Positions 35,579 to 45,192 of a DNA stretch of 45,980 bases are shown one piece after another. The position numbers and the translations under genes are program-made. This DNA is from Ignavibacteria bacterium (GTDB taxonomy: Bacteria; Bacteroidota; Ignavibacteria; Ch128b). The stretch lies in NCBI GenBank assembly GCA_026415235.1, contig JAOAHM010000015.1, forward strand, positions 1-45,980, given 5' to 3'. The notes beneath the pieces are model-generated. The model was not told the origin of the DNA and ran no database searches. It worked only from the letters and a program-made list of their open reading frames with translations. Position 1 is the first letter of the stretch, and every line of letters starts with the position of its first letter.

Positions 35579-37230
35579 AAAAATTATTTTGCTTGATTTT
35601 ATTTGTAATGATTTCGGAAATTGTTAGTGCCCAGACTATAAATTTCACATCTTCTAATCTTCCAATTGTTGTTATCAATACTTTTGGTCAAGAAATTCCA
35701 AATGCTTATAAAATTAATGCACGAATGGGTATCATTTATAATGGCGAAGGAATAAGAAATTATTTAACAGACCCATTCAACAATTACAATGGTTGGATTG
35801 GAATTGAGCTTAGAGGTTCGAGCTCTCAAATTTTTCCAAAGAAATCTTATGCTGTTGAAACAAGAGACTCCCTTGGAAATGATATCTCTGTTTCAATATT
35901 AGGATTTCCTGCTGAAGAAGATTGGGTCTTTCTGGGTCCATACAATGATAAAACATTAATTCGTGATGCGCTTGCTTATAAACTCGCAAGAGATATGGGA
36001 CGATATGCTTCTCGTTCCAAATTTTTTGAACTTGTGATTAATGGCGAATACAAAGGTGTTTATCTTCTTCTCGAAAAAATTAAAAGAGATGCAAATCGGG
36101 TTAATATCAGAAAATTAAATCCAACTGACACAACAGGTGATGCTGTTACTGGTGGATATATTATTAAAATTGATAAGCTCGATGGTGAAAATAACGATGG
36201 ATGGTATTCGGAATTTAGACCTTTTCCACAACTAAGTGCAAGAATTTTCTATCAATATCATTACCCTGCACCTGATGAAATTGTTAGTCAACAAAAAAAT
36301 TATATCAAAGCTTTCATCTATGCATTTGAATCTGCTATGAATAGTCCTTTCTATGCTGATACACTTTTAGGTTATCCAAAATACATTGATGTAAATTCAT
36401 TTGTAGATTACATCTTATTGAATGAGCTTGTTAAGAATATTGATGCCTATCGTTTAAGCACCTTCTTTTATAAAGATAGAGATAGTCGAAACAACAAATT
36501 GTTTGCTGGACCAGTGTGGGATTTTAATCTTGCTTTTGGGAATTGTGATTACTATCAAGCATACATTCCAAGTGGTTATTATCTTCAATATGTTTCTGAA
36601 TATTCAAATATTCCTTCTTGGGAAAATTTCTTCATACCTTTTTGGTGGAAAAAGATTTTCAACGATCAAAAATTTCAAACAAAATTAAGAACAAGATGGA
36701 GCGAATTAAGGAATAGCGTTTGGAGGACTTCAAGAATTAATGCAATTATTGATTCACTTGTTAATTTACTTGAAGAATCTCGAACAAGAAATTTTCAAAA
36801 ATGGCCTGTTATTGGTCAATATGTCTGGCCAAATTACTATGTCGGACAATCTTACGAGGACGAAATTAATTATTTGAAGAATTGGTTATTCAATCGTTTG
36901 AGTTGGATGGATAGTCAATTGATTACTTCTGTAAGTGAAACTGAAATTAATCAACCTGATTTTGAATTCTATCTTTATCAAAACTATCCCAATCCATTTA
37001 ATTCAACCACAACAATAAATTACTATCTCAAAAAGCAAAAACACATAACTTTACGATTGTACGATTTACTCGGTAGAGAAATTTCTACATTAATCAATGA
37101 ATTAAAATTACCTGGATATCATTCATTTCAACTTGATGCATCAAAAATCTGTTTGAGTGGGGGAATATATTTTTATGAATTGAAGTCCCATAATTTTATT
37201 TCACGAAAGAAGTTTATTTATCTAAAGTGA
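35575..37230 (+). CDS. CotH-kinase family protein with T9SS sorting domain
   Basis: A 551-aa secreted protein. Signal peptide at 1-19 (ending VSAQ). The CotH domain (PF08757-like) covers ~30-445, with typical segments IELRGSSSQIFPKKSYAVE (75-95), DKTLIRDALAYKLARDMG, NGEYKGVYLLLEKIKRD and GPVWDFNLAFGN (312-323), the last containing the conserved acidic metal-binding D316. Residues ~464-551 are a T9SS sorting domain (YQNYPNPFNST). Bacillus CotH phosphorylates spore coat proteins; CotH domains are also frequent in cellulosome and polysaccharide-degrading systems with unclear substrate. Its start overlaps the GH5 stop (ATGA), so the two are translationally coupled and probably act on the same surface. 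Kinase activity is inferred from family only. Confidence 0.9.
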   Translation: MKKLFCLILFVMISEIVSAQTINFTSSNLPIVVINTFGQEIPNAYKINARMGIIYNGEGIRNYLTDPFNNYNGWIGIELRGSSSQIFPKKSYAVETRDSLGNDISVSILGFPAEEDWVFLGPYNDKTLIRDALAYKLARDMGRYASRSKFFELVINGEYKGVYLLLEKIKRDANRVNIRKLNPTDTTGDAVTGGYIIKIDKLDGENNDGWYSEFRPFPQLSARIFYQYHYPAPDEIVSQQKNYIKAFIYAFESAMNSPFYADTLLGYPKYIDVNSFVDYILLNELVKNIDAYRLSTFFYKDRDSRNNKLFAGPVWDFNLAFGNCDYYQAYIPSGYYLQYVSEYSNIPSWENFFIPFWWKKIFNDQKFQTKLRTRWSELRNSVWRTSRINAIIDSLVNLLEESRTRNFQKWPVIGQYVWPNYYVGQSYEDEINYLKNWLFNRLSWMDSQLITSVSETEINQPDFEFYLYQNYPNPFNSTTTINYYLKKQKHITLRLYDLLGREISTLINELKLPGYHSFQLDASKICLSGGIYFYELKSHNFISRKKFIYLK

Positions 37231-37724
37231 ATTATTAGAATTTGAATTATTGTATAAATGATTTGATTGAATCAAAAAAATTTTTAGTGAAGATAAATTA
37301 ATAATTAGTGTTATTGAAAGATTAAATTAGGTTTAACGAAGAGTAACTAAGTTTTTTAATAACTTTCTCTTTCACTCTAAACTTGATGAAGGATGACAGT
37401 TTATTTGAAATAATTTTTTTAAGAAAACTCATTCGGGTTTCGTTAAACTCAACCTGACACTTAGAGTATTCTGTTTCTCTATACCTGACGAAGGGTGAAA
37501 GTGTAATTGAATGATTCTACTTGAATTTCATTTGTCATCCTTCGTCTTTGCTATGAATGACAACAAGTTTGTTTGAAATTTTCAGCTTGTTACACTCAAC
37601 CAAAAGAAGAGTGATTGCTATATTTAAGTAGCCCATCAATCTTTCTTCAAATTAGATAAATTTTCCTACAACTGAGAGTACAATCAATTTGAAATAAACC
37701 AGAGAAAAAATTTTAGTAATTAAT
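37231..37724. repeat. Gene-free convergent region with three degenerate repeats
   Basis: No gene is seen between the convergent CotH and pullulanase genes. Three related 14-mers occur: GATGAAGGATGACA (37385-37398), GACGAAGGGTGAAA (37487-37500), and, inverted, TGTCATCCTTCGTC (37533-37546). A further inverted pair of GTTTAACGAA lies around 37332 and 37440. This looks like the remains of a palindromic dispersed repeat that has decayed by point mutation. No intrinsic terminator with a clear T-tract was found for either gene. Confidence 0.5.
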
Positions 37725-40040
37725 CTATCGTTTAATTAAAATTAATCCTTCCATTGGTGGAATAATAACTTTATTTCGATATACAATTTTTGCATCTACA
37801 TCAGAATAAATTTTCGAACCATCAGCAATCACAAACCATTCACCATCGGGTAAAGTAATCTCACCAGCAAATGTTCTATTACCATTAACTATTACAACAA
37901 CTTCATTTGTATTTTCACCAATCTTTTCTGCTTTTTTAGTCGAATGATAACCAACACAAAATTCATTTTTATTATCAACAAGAAAATTCAAATCACTTAA
38001 ATTAGAATTTCGAATTTGAGGCAATTTTTTTCTTAAGCTGATTAATCCTTTGTAATAATCAAGAAGTTCTTTATTCCAATTTGCATGTTCGAAGTTTATG
38101 TAATTAGTTTCGTTGTCTTTGTTGTAACTGTTTTCGTCTAATGTTCCGATGTGAATATCTTCTGCATTGGTTTGAGCAATAATTTTTGCTCGAGCAAATT
38201 CCTGGCCCTCATGTATCATAATTGGTCCTTGCAAAGTAAATAATGTCAATGCAGCTAATTTGTGAATTTTAAGTTCAATAGGTGTTAGTTGAATTAATTT
38301 TTTTGGATCATTTACTACATCATTCCTCTCAATTTTTCCAATTGCAAGTCGTATGAAATCACCGAGTGTGTAATTATCATGTGATTCAAGATAATTAATT
38401 GAATGTTCATGAGTTTGAAACAAGCCGCCAAGTTTTTCGAGTGTTCCAGCAAAAAATCTTTTCATCACATCTTGATTAACTCCATAATCCCATTTACCAA
38501 AAATGAAACTTTGACGATTAAAAGGATTTTCACCTTTGATTCCATTTCGTGCTTGATCGTTCCAAGCAGCCCAACCGATTTTAGAAAATCCAGCAGGGTC
38601 GTATCCACCACCCCAAGGCTCTGCAATTATTATCACATTTGGATTAATCTTTTTTGCTTCTTCAATTATTAATTTTCTTGTTTCTTCATCAATCAGATTA
38701 GCCAAATCGAAGCGAAATCCATCAATCTTATATTCAGTCATCCAATACTTAACCGATTCTAAAATCAATCTTCTCATCATTGGCCTTTCTGTCTTTAAAT
38801 CATTTCCACAACCACTAAATGAAAGAAAGTTCTGTTCTGAGTCGAGTCTGAAATAATATTTTTTATCTATGTATTTGAATGGGTTGTAATCGTATTGAGA
38901 AGTGTGGTTATAAACAACATCAAGAATTACGGCAATTCCAGCTTTATGAAAAGCTTTTACAACTTCTTTGAATTCCCTCACTTGCCTACCATCGACTCCA
39001 TTCCATTCGCCAAATTTTGATGTTCCATTTGATGCATAATAACTTTCTGGTGCGAAGAAGTAAGTTGACATGTAACCCCAATGATTTCTTTCATAAGGAT
39101 TCCAAGTATTGTAATAACCACGATAATTTCTCTTGTATGGAATTTCCCAATTAGCAAAATCATGAATAGGAAGAAGTTCAACCGCATTTACACCAAGTGA
39201 TTTAATATAATTAATCCCACCACGAATACCTTCTTCAATCAATCCTAAATATGTTCCTGGTTTAGATGAGCCTGATGAAATATGAGCAGTTAAATCTCGA
39301 ACATGCATTTCATAAATCACAAGTTCATTCATGGGAATTTTAACCCAATCGGTTCCTTCCCAATCGAAATTATCTTTGAAAATAAGTGTGCGCGATTCAT
39401 GTTCATAAGAGTTTTTTGAAGCTACGGCTGTTGAGTAAGGATCGGCAATTAATACATCAAAATCGAACATTTCAGTTTTATCTTTTGGACCATCCACACG
39501 ATAAGCGTAATATTTTCCGTAAAGTTCACCTTCAAGTTCAAGGGACCAAACACCATCACGATCTTTGCTCATAAAATATTCTTTACCTTCATAATCATCA
39601 TAACGATCAAACAAAACTAACTTCACAATCTTTGCCCTTGGAGCGAAAAGATTAAAATATGTTTTACCGTTTTTTATTTCCCAACCAAGTTTTTTCTTCG
39701 AATAAAATTTATCTAAAACTCGTGTGGGTTCTAACTTCTTTCGTCCAAAACCTTTTATCTCGATATAATGAATTTCAGATAAGTCAATCTCTGATGTTTT
39801 TAGAAAAATTATATCGTGCCTTTGCTCAAATCCTTTGATTAAACTTATACCAATTAGTTTTATGTCATCAGGTTTGATCTGAACATCGTTCCTTGATAGT
39901 TTAACGGCTACGGAGTCTATGTCAAGAATTTCTGCAGTTTCAATAAATTGTTGAGCTTGAATTTTGCGAGGCATAATAAAACACACCAAAATTATTATAG
40001 TGATTAAAAAAGTGATTTCGACTAAAGATTTCCTTTTCAT
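37725..40040 (-). CDS. Pullulanase-like GH13 alpha-glucan debranching enzyme
   Basis: A 771-aa exported GH13 enzyme. The N-terminus is a signal peptide (residues ~5-30, ending IQAQQ). Residues ~32-110 resemble the N2 domain of pullulanase, ~115-205 a CBM48 (TYFNLFAPRAKIVKLVLFD), then the barrel: VELLPIHDF, DVVYNHT, nucleophile D445 in DGFRFDLANL, acid/base E474 in IIAEPWGGG and D555 in ESHDNYTL. The usual pullulanase YNWGYDP box is replaced by NHWGYMS (319-325). It has no T9SS tail and is expected in the periplasm, hydrolysing alpha-1,6 branches of starch- or glycogen-derived oligosaccharides. It is a single-gene unit or the last of the lon-fRMsr-dnaX unit, 106 nt downstream of dnaX. Confidence 0.88.
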   Translation of the reverse strand: MKRKSLVEITFLITIIILVCFIMPRKIQAQQFIETAEILDIDSVAVKLSRNDVQIKPDDIKLIGISLIKGFEQRHDIIFLKTSEIDLSEIHYIEIKGFGRKKLEPTRVLDKFYSKKKLGWEIKNGKTYFNLFAPRAKIVKLVLFDRYDDYEGKEYFMSKDRDGVWSLELEGELYGKYYAYRVDGPKDKTEMFDFDVLIADPYSTAVASKNSYEHESRTLIFKDNFDWEGTDWVKIPMNELVIYEMHVRDLTAHISSGSSKPGTYLGLIEEGIRGGINYIKSLGVNAVELLPIHDFANWEIPYKRNYRGYYNTWNPYERNHWGYMSTYFFAPESYYASNGTSKFGEWNGVDGRQVREFKEVVKAFHKAGIAVILDVVYNHTSQYDYNPFKYIDKKYYFRLDSEQNFLSFSGCGNDLKTERPMMRRLILESVKYWMTEYKIDGFRFDLANLIDEETRKLIIEEAKKINPNVIIIAEPWGGGYDPAGFSKIGWAAWNDQARNGIKGENPFNRQSFIFGKWDYGVNQDVMKRFFAGTLEKLGGLFQTHEHSINYLESHDNYTLGDFIRLAIGKIERNDVVNDPKKLIQLTPIELKIHKLAALTLFTLQGPIMIHEGQEFARAKIIAQTNAEDIHIGTLDENSYNKDNETNYINFEHANWNKELLDYYKGLISLRKKLPQIRNSNLSDLNFLVDNKNEFCVGYHSTKKAEKIGENTNEVVVIVNGNRTFAGEITLPDGEWFVIADGSKIYSDVDAKIVYRNKVIIPPMEGLILIKR

Positions 40041-40146
40041 GTCAATAAACCTTGCTTTAATTGTAATTTAAGAAGAATTAAAGATTTAGGAATAGTAACT
40101 CGAATTATTGGATTTTTTTGAATGGTTTGTGAAAAATATTTGAGAA

Positions 40147-41862
40147 TTATTCGATTGTTTTTGCTTTCAATTTTTCGACAATTGCTTGACGAATTTCTTT
40201 GTCATTTTCAGGCAAGGATTGCAACATTTCGTCATATAAATCTTTTGCTTCTGTCTTAATGTAATTATGATTGAGAGAAATTTTTAGATTGCCTGTTGGA
40301 ATTTCATCACCAACAAAAACTTTAAATCCTTTCCCAAAAAAATCTTTTAGTAATTTGAATAAAACTTCTCGATTAGAATCAATTTTCGAAGGATTAGATT
40401 TTAACTGTTCAGAGTAAATGTAAATTATGTTGTCCTCAATTTTTACAATTTTTGAACCTGAAAGAAAATCTCCTAAATCTTTTTTCTTGGATTTGAGATT
40501 ATTAACAAAATCATTCCAATGGTTTATTACTTTCTCAATGCTTTGAGGTATTGTGTAATTTTTTGTGGGCTCTGAAATTTCCTTTCGAGATGATTGAGGC
40601 TTGATTTCTAATGCTGGATTTGAACTTTCAGTTTTTGTGGAATGCTCTTCAATTACTGGACTTTTTTTTTGAGTCGAGTCTGTATTTGATTCAATTGTTT
40701 CTGTTTTAGAAAGATTTATTCCATCTTTTTTCAACTTTTTGAGTTCTTGAATTAATTCATCAACTTCAATTGCGCGTGGTAAATCTATAAGTTGAGCCAA
40801 GGCGATTTCAAGCTTCATTTTTTGATTTGTAGCTTGACGAATTTCAAATTGAGTTTTGGATAGAAACGAAAGAATTCTAAGTAAATCACGAACTGAAAAA
40901 TCTTTTGCTGATTCTTTATATCTCTCTTTTGTAATCTCCGATTCTTCAATCAAATCGGTTTTGCCTGTTACAGCTACGGTAAGCATGTTTCTGAAGTGTT
41001 CAATTAAGTCGTTGATAAATGTGTTTAAATCCCAACCGTTAAAATAAATTTCATTAACAATACGAAAAGCTTCTTCAATTTCTCTTTTCTTAATTGCATT
41101 GGAAACTCTAAAGTAAATATCTACATCAATAATATTAAGAATATCTTTTACTTCATCGAGAACAACTTTTCCGTTTGAATAGACAACAATTTGGTCAAAT
41201 AAACTTTGAGCATCTCTCATTGCACCATCAGCACGACGAGCAATGAAGTGAAGAGCCTCTTCATCGTATTCAATTCCTTCGTACTGTGCGATTTTTATTA
41301 AATGATTTTTTATTTCTTCGGTAGTTAATCGTCGGAATTCATATCTCTGACATCTTGAGAGAATTGTAGCAGGTACTTTGTGAATATCTGTAGTAGCAAA
41401 AATAAAAATTATGTGTGGTGGAGGTTCTTCAAGAACTTTAAGAAGTGCATTGAAAGATTCGGTTGTTAACATGTGCACTTCATCTATGATATAAACTTTG
41501 TATTTAACAGTAGAAGGTGCGTATTGAACCGATTCGCGCAAAGTTCTTATTTCATCAATCCTCCTATTCGATGCACCATCAATTTCTATTACATCTATGT
41601 TTGAGCCATTTGTAATGGATTGACAAATTTCACATTCGTTGCAAGGGTTATAGTCTTTTGAGTTTGGACAATTAAGCGATTTTGCAAGAATTCGTGCAGT
41701 GGAAGTTTTTCCAATTCCTCTTGGTCCACTAAAAATAAAGGCATGAGCTATTTTTCCACTGCGAATGGAATTTTTTAATGTTTGCGTGATGTGGTCTTGT
41801 CCAACAACATCTTCAAATTTTTGTGGTCGCCATTTTCGAGCTGTTACTAAAAACTTTGTCAT
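40147..41862 (-). CDS. dnaX: DNA polymerase III subunit gamma/tau
   Basis: A 571-aa clamp-loader ATPase. Walker A GPRGIGKT is at 46-53, the zinc-binding cysteines at C65, C74, C77 and C80, Walker B/DEVH at 127-130 and the SRC motif at 169-171. Domains I-III end near residue 370; a low-complexity linker and the tau-specific C-terminus follow. Codons 398-401 contain an A9 run (plus-strand 40662-40670). Slippage by one base either way meets a stop within 3-6 codons, giving a 402- or 404-residue gamma-like product. The start overlaps the upstream fRMsr stop by four bases. It loads the sliding clamp and couples replisome parts at the replication fork. Confidence 0.96.
   Translation of the reverse strand: MTKFLVTARKWRPQKFEDVVGQDHITQTLKNSIRSGKIAHAFIFSGPRGIGKTSTARILAKSLNCPNSKDYNPCNECEICQSITNGSNIDVIEIDGASNRRIDEIRTLRESVQYAPSTVKYKVYIIDEVHMLTTESFNALLKVLEEPPPHIIFIFATTDIHKVPATILSRCQRYEFRRLTTEEIKNHLIKIAQYEGIEYDEEALHFIARRADGAMRDAQSLFDQIVVYSNGKVVLDEVKDILNIIDVDIYFRVSNAIKKREIEEAFRIVNEIYFNGWDLNTFINDLIEHFRNMLTVAVTGKTDLIEESEITKERYKESAKDFSVRDLLRILSFLSKTQFEIRQATNQKMKLEIALAQLIDLPRAIEVDELIQELKKLKKDGINLSKTETIESNTDSTQKKSPVIEEHSTKTESSNPALEIKPQSSRKEISEPTKNYTIPQSIEKVINHWNDFVNNLKSKKKDLGDFLSGSKIVKIEDNIIYIYSEQLKSNPSKIDSNREVLFKLLKDFFGKGFKVFVGDEIPTGNLKISLNHNYIKTEAKDLYDEMLQSLPENDKEIRQAIVEKLKAKTIE
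40662..40670 (-). promoter_or_regulatory. Candidate dnaX slippage site (A9)
   Basis: Nine consecutive T on the plus strand (A9 in the message) fall in dnaX codons 398-401, directly after the ATPase core and before the tau-specific region. Adding one A (or a -1 ribosomal shift) reads Lys-Ser-Ser-Asn-stop; removing one A (or a +1 shift) reads Val-Gln-stop. This matches the tau/gamma arrangement of Thermus dnaX, where RNA polymerase slips on an A9 run. I infer the same role here. Confidence 0.65.
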
Positions 41863-42362
41863 AGTAGTTCAAATCTTAGAGCTTTAAGTTTTTCTGCGAT
41901 TATAGAGTTTAATTTTTCAAGATACAACTTATCTACTTCGTCGAAGTTAGAATAATTGTAACTATCTATATCTAAAACGCCAATCAATACTTCGTCAATA
42001 AATAAAGGAACAACAATTTCTGATTTTGAATTTTCATCACAAGCGATATGTCCAGGAAATTTATTTACATCTTCCACAATAATTGTTTTTCTTTTTTCAG
42101 CAGATGTTCCACAAACACCTTTGCCTATATCAATAAATGAACATGCAACTTTCCCTTGAAACGGTCCCAAAATTAATTTTCCATTTTTCAATAGATAGAA
42201 ACCAACCCAAGAGAATGTTTCGAATGATTGTTTAAGTAAAGCTGTGAAATTTGAAAGTAACGATATCCATTCTTCTTCTTCTTCAACCAAAGACTTCGTA
42301 ATTGGAATTAAAGCTTTATATGTGTCTTCTTTACTTTCGCTTTTTAGATTTACTTTTAGCAT
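41859..42362 (-). CDS. Free methionine-(R)-sulfoxide reductase (GAF domain)
   Basis: A 167-aa single GAF-domain enzyme that reduces free Met-R-sulfoxide with thioredoxin. The three active-site cysteines of E. coli fRMsr (C84, C94, C118) are at the same spacing: C74 in VACSFI, C84 in GVCGTS and C108 in HIACDE. The motifs FSWVGFYLL, LGPFQGKVAC and VPLFIDEVLIGVLDIDS are also diagnostic. It starts 32 nt inside the end of lon and ends on the dnaX start (4-nt overlap), so it is in one translationally coupled operon. Its N-terminus is about ten residues longer than usual; no other Met start exists. Confidence 0.94.
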   Translation of the reverse strand: MLKVNLKSESKEDTYKALIPITKSLVEEEEEWISLLSNFTALLKQSFETFSWVGFYLLKNGKLILGPFQGKVACSFIDIGKGVCGTSAEKRKTIIVEDVNKFPGHIACDENSKSEIVVPLFIDEVLIGVLDIDSYNYSNFDEVDKLYLEKLNSIIAEKLKALRFELL

Positions 42363-44796
42363 TAGTTTTAGTTGATTTTGTTTTTGATTTTAGATTTTGA
42401 TTTTTAGTATCAAGTTTCAAATCGAAATTTTCAAAGACATGAGGAATTGCTTCAAGAATAGTTTCAATTGGAATTATCTTCAATGGTTTTTTAACAGTTT
42501 CAGGAATATCTGCAAGGTCAGTTAAATTTTCTTTTGGTATTAAAACTTTTTTGATGCCGTATCTTTGAGCAGCTAAAAGTTTTTCTGTTAATCCACCAAT
42601 TGGAAGCACATTTCCTCTAAGAGTAATTTCGCCAGTCATTGCAACATCAATACGAACTGGAATTTTTTTGATTGCCGATATCATAGCCATAGTCATTGTA
42701 ATACCAGCAGAGGGACCATCTTTTGGAATTGCACCTTCTGGTAAATGAATATGAATTTCTTTTCCTCGATAGAAATGTGGATCGATTCCTAATACTTTTG
42801 CATTAGAACGAATGTAGCTTAAAGCAGCTTGAGCAGATTCTTTCATCACATCACCAAGCTGACCAGTAAGAGTAAATTTCTCTGGTCCATCCATTATCGT
42901 TACTTCAACATTTAAAATGTCACCACCGACACTTGTCCAAGCAAGTCCTATTGCAGTACCAATTCTATTCTCAGCGGAGATCTTTTTCGCTTTGAATTTT
43001 GGAACACCTAAATATGTCTCAAGATTTTTTGCATCAATTATGCGAGATACTTTGTCAATATTTTTGTTTTTTGATTTTTCAAGAGCAATATCTTTTGCAA
43101 CTTTCCTTAAGATTGATGCAATTTCTCTTTCCAGATTACGAACACCAGCTTCGCGAGTGTATTCTCGAATAATTCTTAGAATTGCATCGTCATTGATTTT
43201 GATATCAAAATTCTCAAGACCATGTTCTTTCAATTGCTTTGGAATGATATGCCTTTTTGCAATTTCAAGCTTTTCATATTCGAGATATCCAGGTAATTCA
43301 ATTATTTCCATTCTATCTTGAAGAGGGAGAGGAATATTATAACGAACATTAGCAGTTGTGATAAATAAAACTTTTGATAAATCATAATCTACATCAAGAT
43401 AATGGTCATTGAATGCGTGATTTTGCTCGGGATCAAGAACTTCGAGCATTGCAGCAGATGGGTCACCTCTAAAGTCCATGCTCATTTTATCAATTTCATC
43501 TAAAAGCATTACCGGATTAATCACACCAGCTTTTTTCATAGATTGAATTATTTTTCCGGGCATACTTCCAATGTAAGTTCTTCTATGGCCTCGAATTTCA
43601 GCTTCATCTCTAACACCACCAAGTGAAATGCGCACAAATTTTCTACCTAAAGCTCGAGCAATTGATTTAGCAAGTGATGTTTTTCCTACACCAGGAGGTC
43701 CACTAAAACACAAAATTTGTCCTCTCATTTCTTTAACAAGATTAAGAACAGCAATATGCTCCAAAATTCTTTCCTTAGGTTTTTCAAGACCAAAATGATC
43801 TTCATCCAAAATTTTTCTTACGTGCTCTAAATCCAAATTATCTTTTGTCCTTTTTTTCCATGGAACATCAATCAACCAATCAAGATAATTTCTAATAACT
43901 GTTGCTTCAGGTGACATTGGTGGAGTTTTCTTAAGTCGATTCAATTCTTCTAATGCTTTCTCTTCTACATCTTTTGGCATCCGTGCTTTCTTAATTTTAT
44001 CCCGAAGCTTTTGAAATTCCGGTGATATTTCTTCATCTTCTCCGAGTTCATCTTGAAGAATTCGAATTTGCTCTTGTATTAGAAACTTTCTTTGAGCCTT
44101 CTGAATATTCTCCTGAACTTTTTGGTCAATTTCTTTTTCGATTTTTAATACATCAATTTCAGAATTCAAAATTTTTATCAAACGATAAAATTTATCTTTA
44201 AGAGATAATTCCCTTAAGATTGATTGTTTGACTTCTAAACTTTGTTGAATATTAGCTGCAACAAAATAAAGTTTGCGAACAGGATCGGTAAGATTTTTGA
44301 AAGCCGCATAAACTTCATCGGGAATGTTTCTACTTAAAGTGATATACTCATGAAAAAGATTTGAAGTGTGACGAACCAGTGCATCTATTTCAGGTGTTTC
44401 TTCAACTTCATGAGTGATTATTTCTACTTCTGCTTCTAAAAATGAGGTATTATCTGTAAATGACTTGATTATCCCTTGGGCAAGACCATCAACAATAATT
44501 TTTAATAAACCATTAGGAAGTTTTAATATCTGAACAATTCTTGCAACAGTTCCTTCTTGATATAAATCTTCTGGTTTTGGTTCTTCGATCTTTGGATCTT
44601 TCTGAGCCACTAAGAAAATCAGCTTGTGTGAATCGTTAGCATAATTAGCAGCTCTCATGGAAGTTTCTCGACCCACAAGCACGGGATAAACCATGTAAGG
44701 ATAAATTACAACATCTCTAAGTGGTAAGACAGGCAAACGATTATTAATTTCAGCGAGTTCTGATTTAAGTTCCATTTGAGTATCAGTATTTTCCAA
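42331..44796 (-). CDS. lon: ATP-dependent Lon protease
   Basis: An 821-aa LonA protease. The N-terminal substrate-binding domain spans residues ~20-215 ([15 protein letters not shown]), followed by a helical region (~230-300), the AAA+ module with Walker A GPPGVGKT (366-373) and Walker B LLDEID (431-436), and the C-terminal serine-lysine protease domain with S696 in DGPSAG and K739 in GLTEKL, 43 residues apart as in E. coli. The start is the TTG at 44796: AAAGGAG lies 6 nt ahead of it, while the first ATG, seven codons in, has no such site. A Lys/Ser/Thr-rich tail of about 24 residues follows the protease domain and overlaps the next gene. It degrades damaged and short-lived cytosolic proteins. 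Confidence 0.97.
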   Translation of the reverse strand: MENTDTQMELKSELAEINNRLPVLPLRDVVIYPYMVYPVLVGRETSMRAANYANDSHKLIFLVAQKDPKIEEPKPEDLYQEGTVARIVQILKLPNGLLKIIVDGLAQGIIKSFTDNTSFLEAEVEIITHEVEETPEIDALVRHTSNLFHEYITLSRNIPDEVYAAFKNLTDPVRKLYFVAANIQQSLEVKQSILRELSLKDKFYRLIKILNSEIDVLKIEKEIDQKVQENIQKAQRKFLIQEQIRILQDELGEDEEISPEFQKLRDKIKKARMPKDVEEKALEELNRLKKTPPMSPEATVIRNYLDWLIDVPWKKRTKDNLDLEHVRKILDEDHFGLEKPKERILEHIAVLNLVKEMRGQILCFSGPPGVGKTSLAKSIARALGRKFVRISLGGVRDEAEIRGHRRTYIGSMPGKIIQSMKKAGVINPVMLLDEIDKMSMDFRGDPSAAMLEVLDPEQNHAFNDHYLDVDYDLSKVLFITTANVRYNIPLPLQDRMEIIELPGYLEYEKLEIAKRHIIPKQLKEHGLENFDIKINDDAILRIIREYTREAGVRNLEREIASILRKVAKDIALEKSKNKNIDKVSRIIDAKNLETYLGVPKFKAKKISAENRIGTAIGLAWTSVGGDILNVEVTIMDGPEKFTLTGQLGDVMKESAQAALSYIRSNAKVLGIDPHFYRGKEIHIHLPEGAIPKDGPSAGITMTMAMISAIKKIPVRIDVAMTGEITLRGNVLPIGGLTEKLLAAQRYGIKKVLIPKENLTDLADIPETVKKPLKIIPIETILEAIPHVFENFDLKLDTKNQNLKSKTKSTKTNAKSKSKKRK

Positions 44797-45192
44797 TTTC
44801 GTCTCCTTTCTGCCGTTTTGTATTACAAAATTACGAAAAAAAGGAGCAGAGATTTATAAGGCTTTTATGCTATTGAACAAAAATTTTTTTCAACTAAAAA
44901 CGACTAAATACTTTAAAATCTTTTCTTGATTTTTGTATAAAGACAATGATAAACAACAATAATTTTTAGTTTAAGAGTAAAATATTGATGTCATCTAATT
45001 AGTTAAGAGAGGATATAGTAACAATTAGCAAGATTAATGGAATTAATCAAAAGATCCTTAACATTTTTAAGATTAAAACAGATGGAGTTATTGTAAATCT
45101 CAAAAAATTAGAAGGGAAACTTTGAGTTAACCGAGTAACCCTAAGGATTTTGTGAATCACATCGTTACATATCATGTTGTTCATTTCAATTT
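44797..45192. other. Upstream region of lon, no gene
   Basis: This stretch holds the lon leader and promoter on the minus strand. A possible sigma-70-like pair on the minus strand, TTGTTC and TATAAA 16 nt apart, lies near 44850-44880, and a TAATTTTG sequence like the Bacteroidota -7 box lies closer to the gene. Neither is certain. No CIRCE-like or other heat-shock inverted repeat was seen. Nothing else is recognisable up to the repeats that begin at 45193. Confidence 0.35.
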
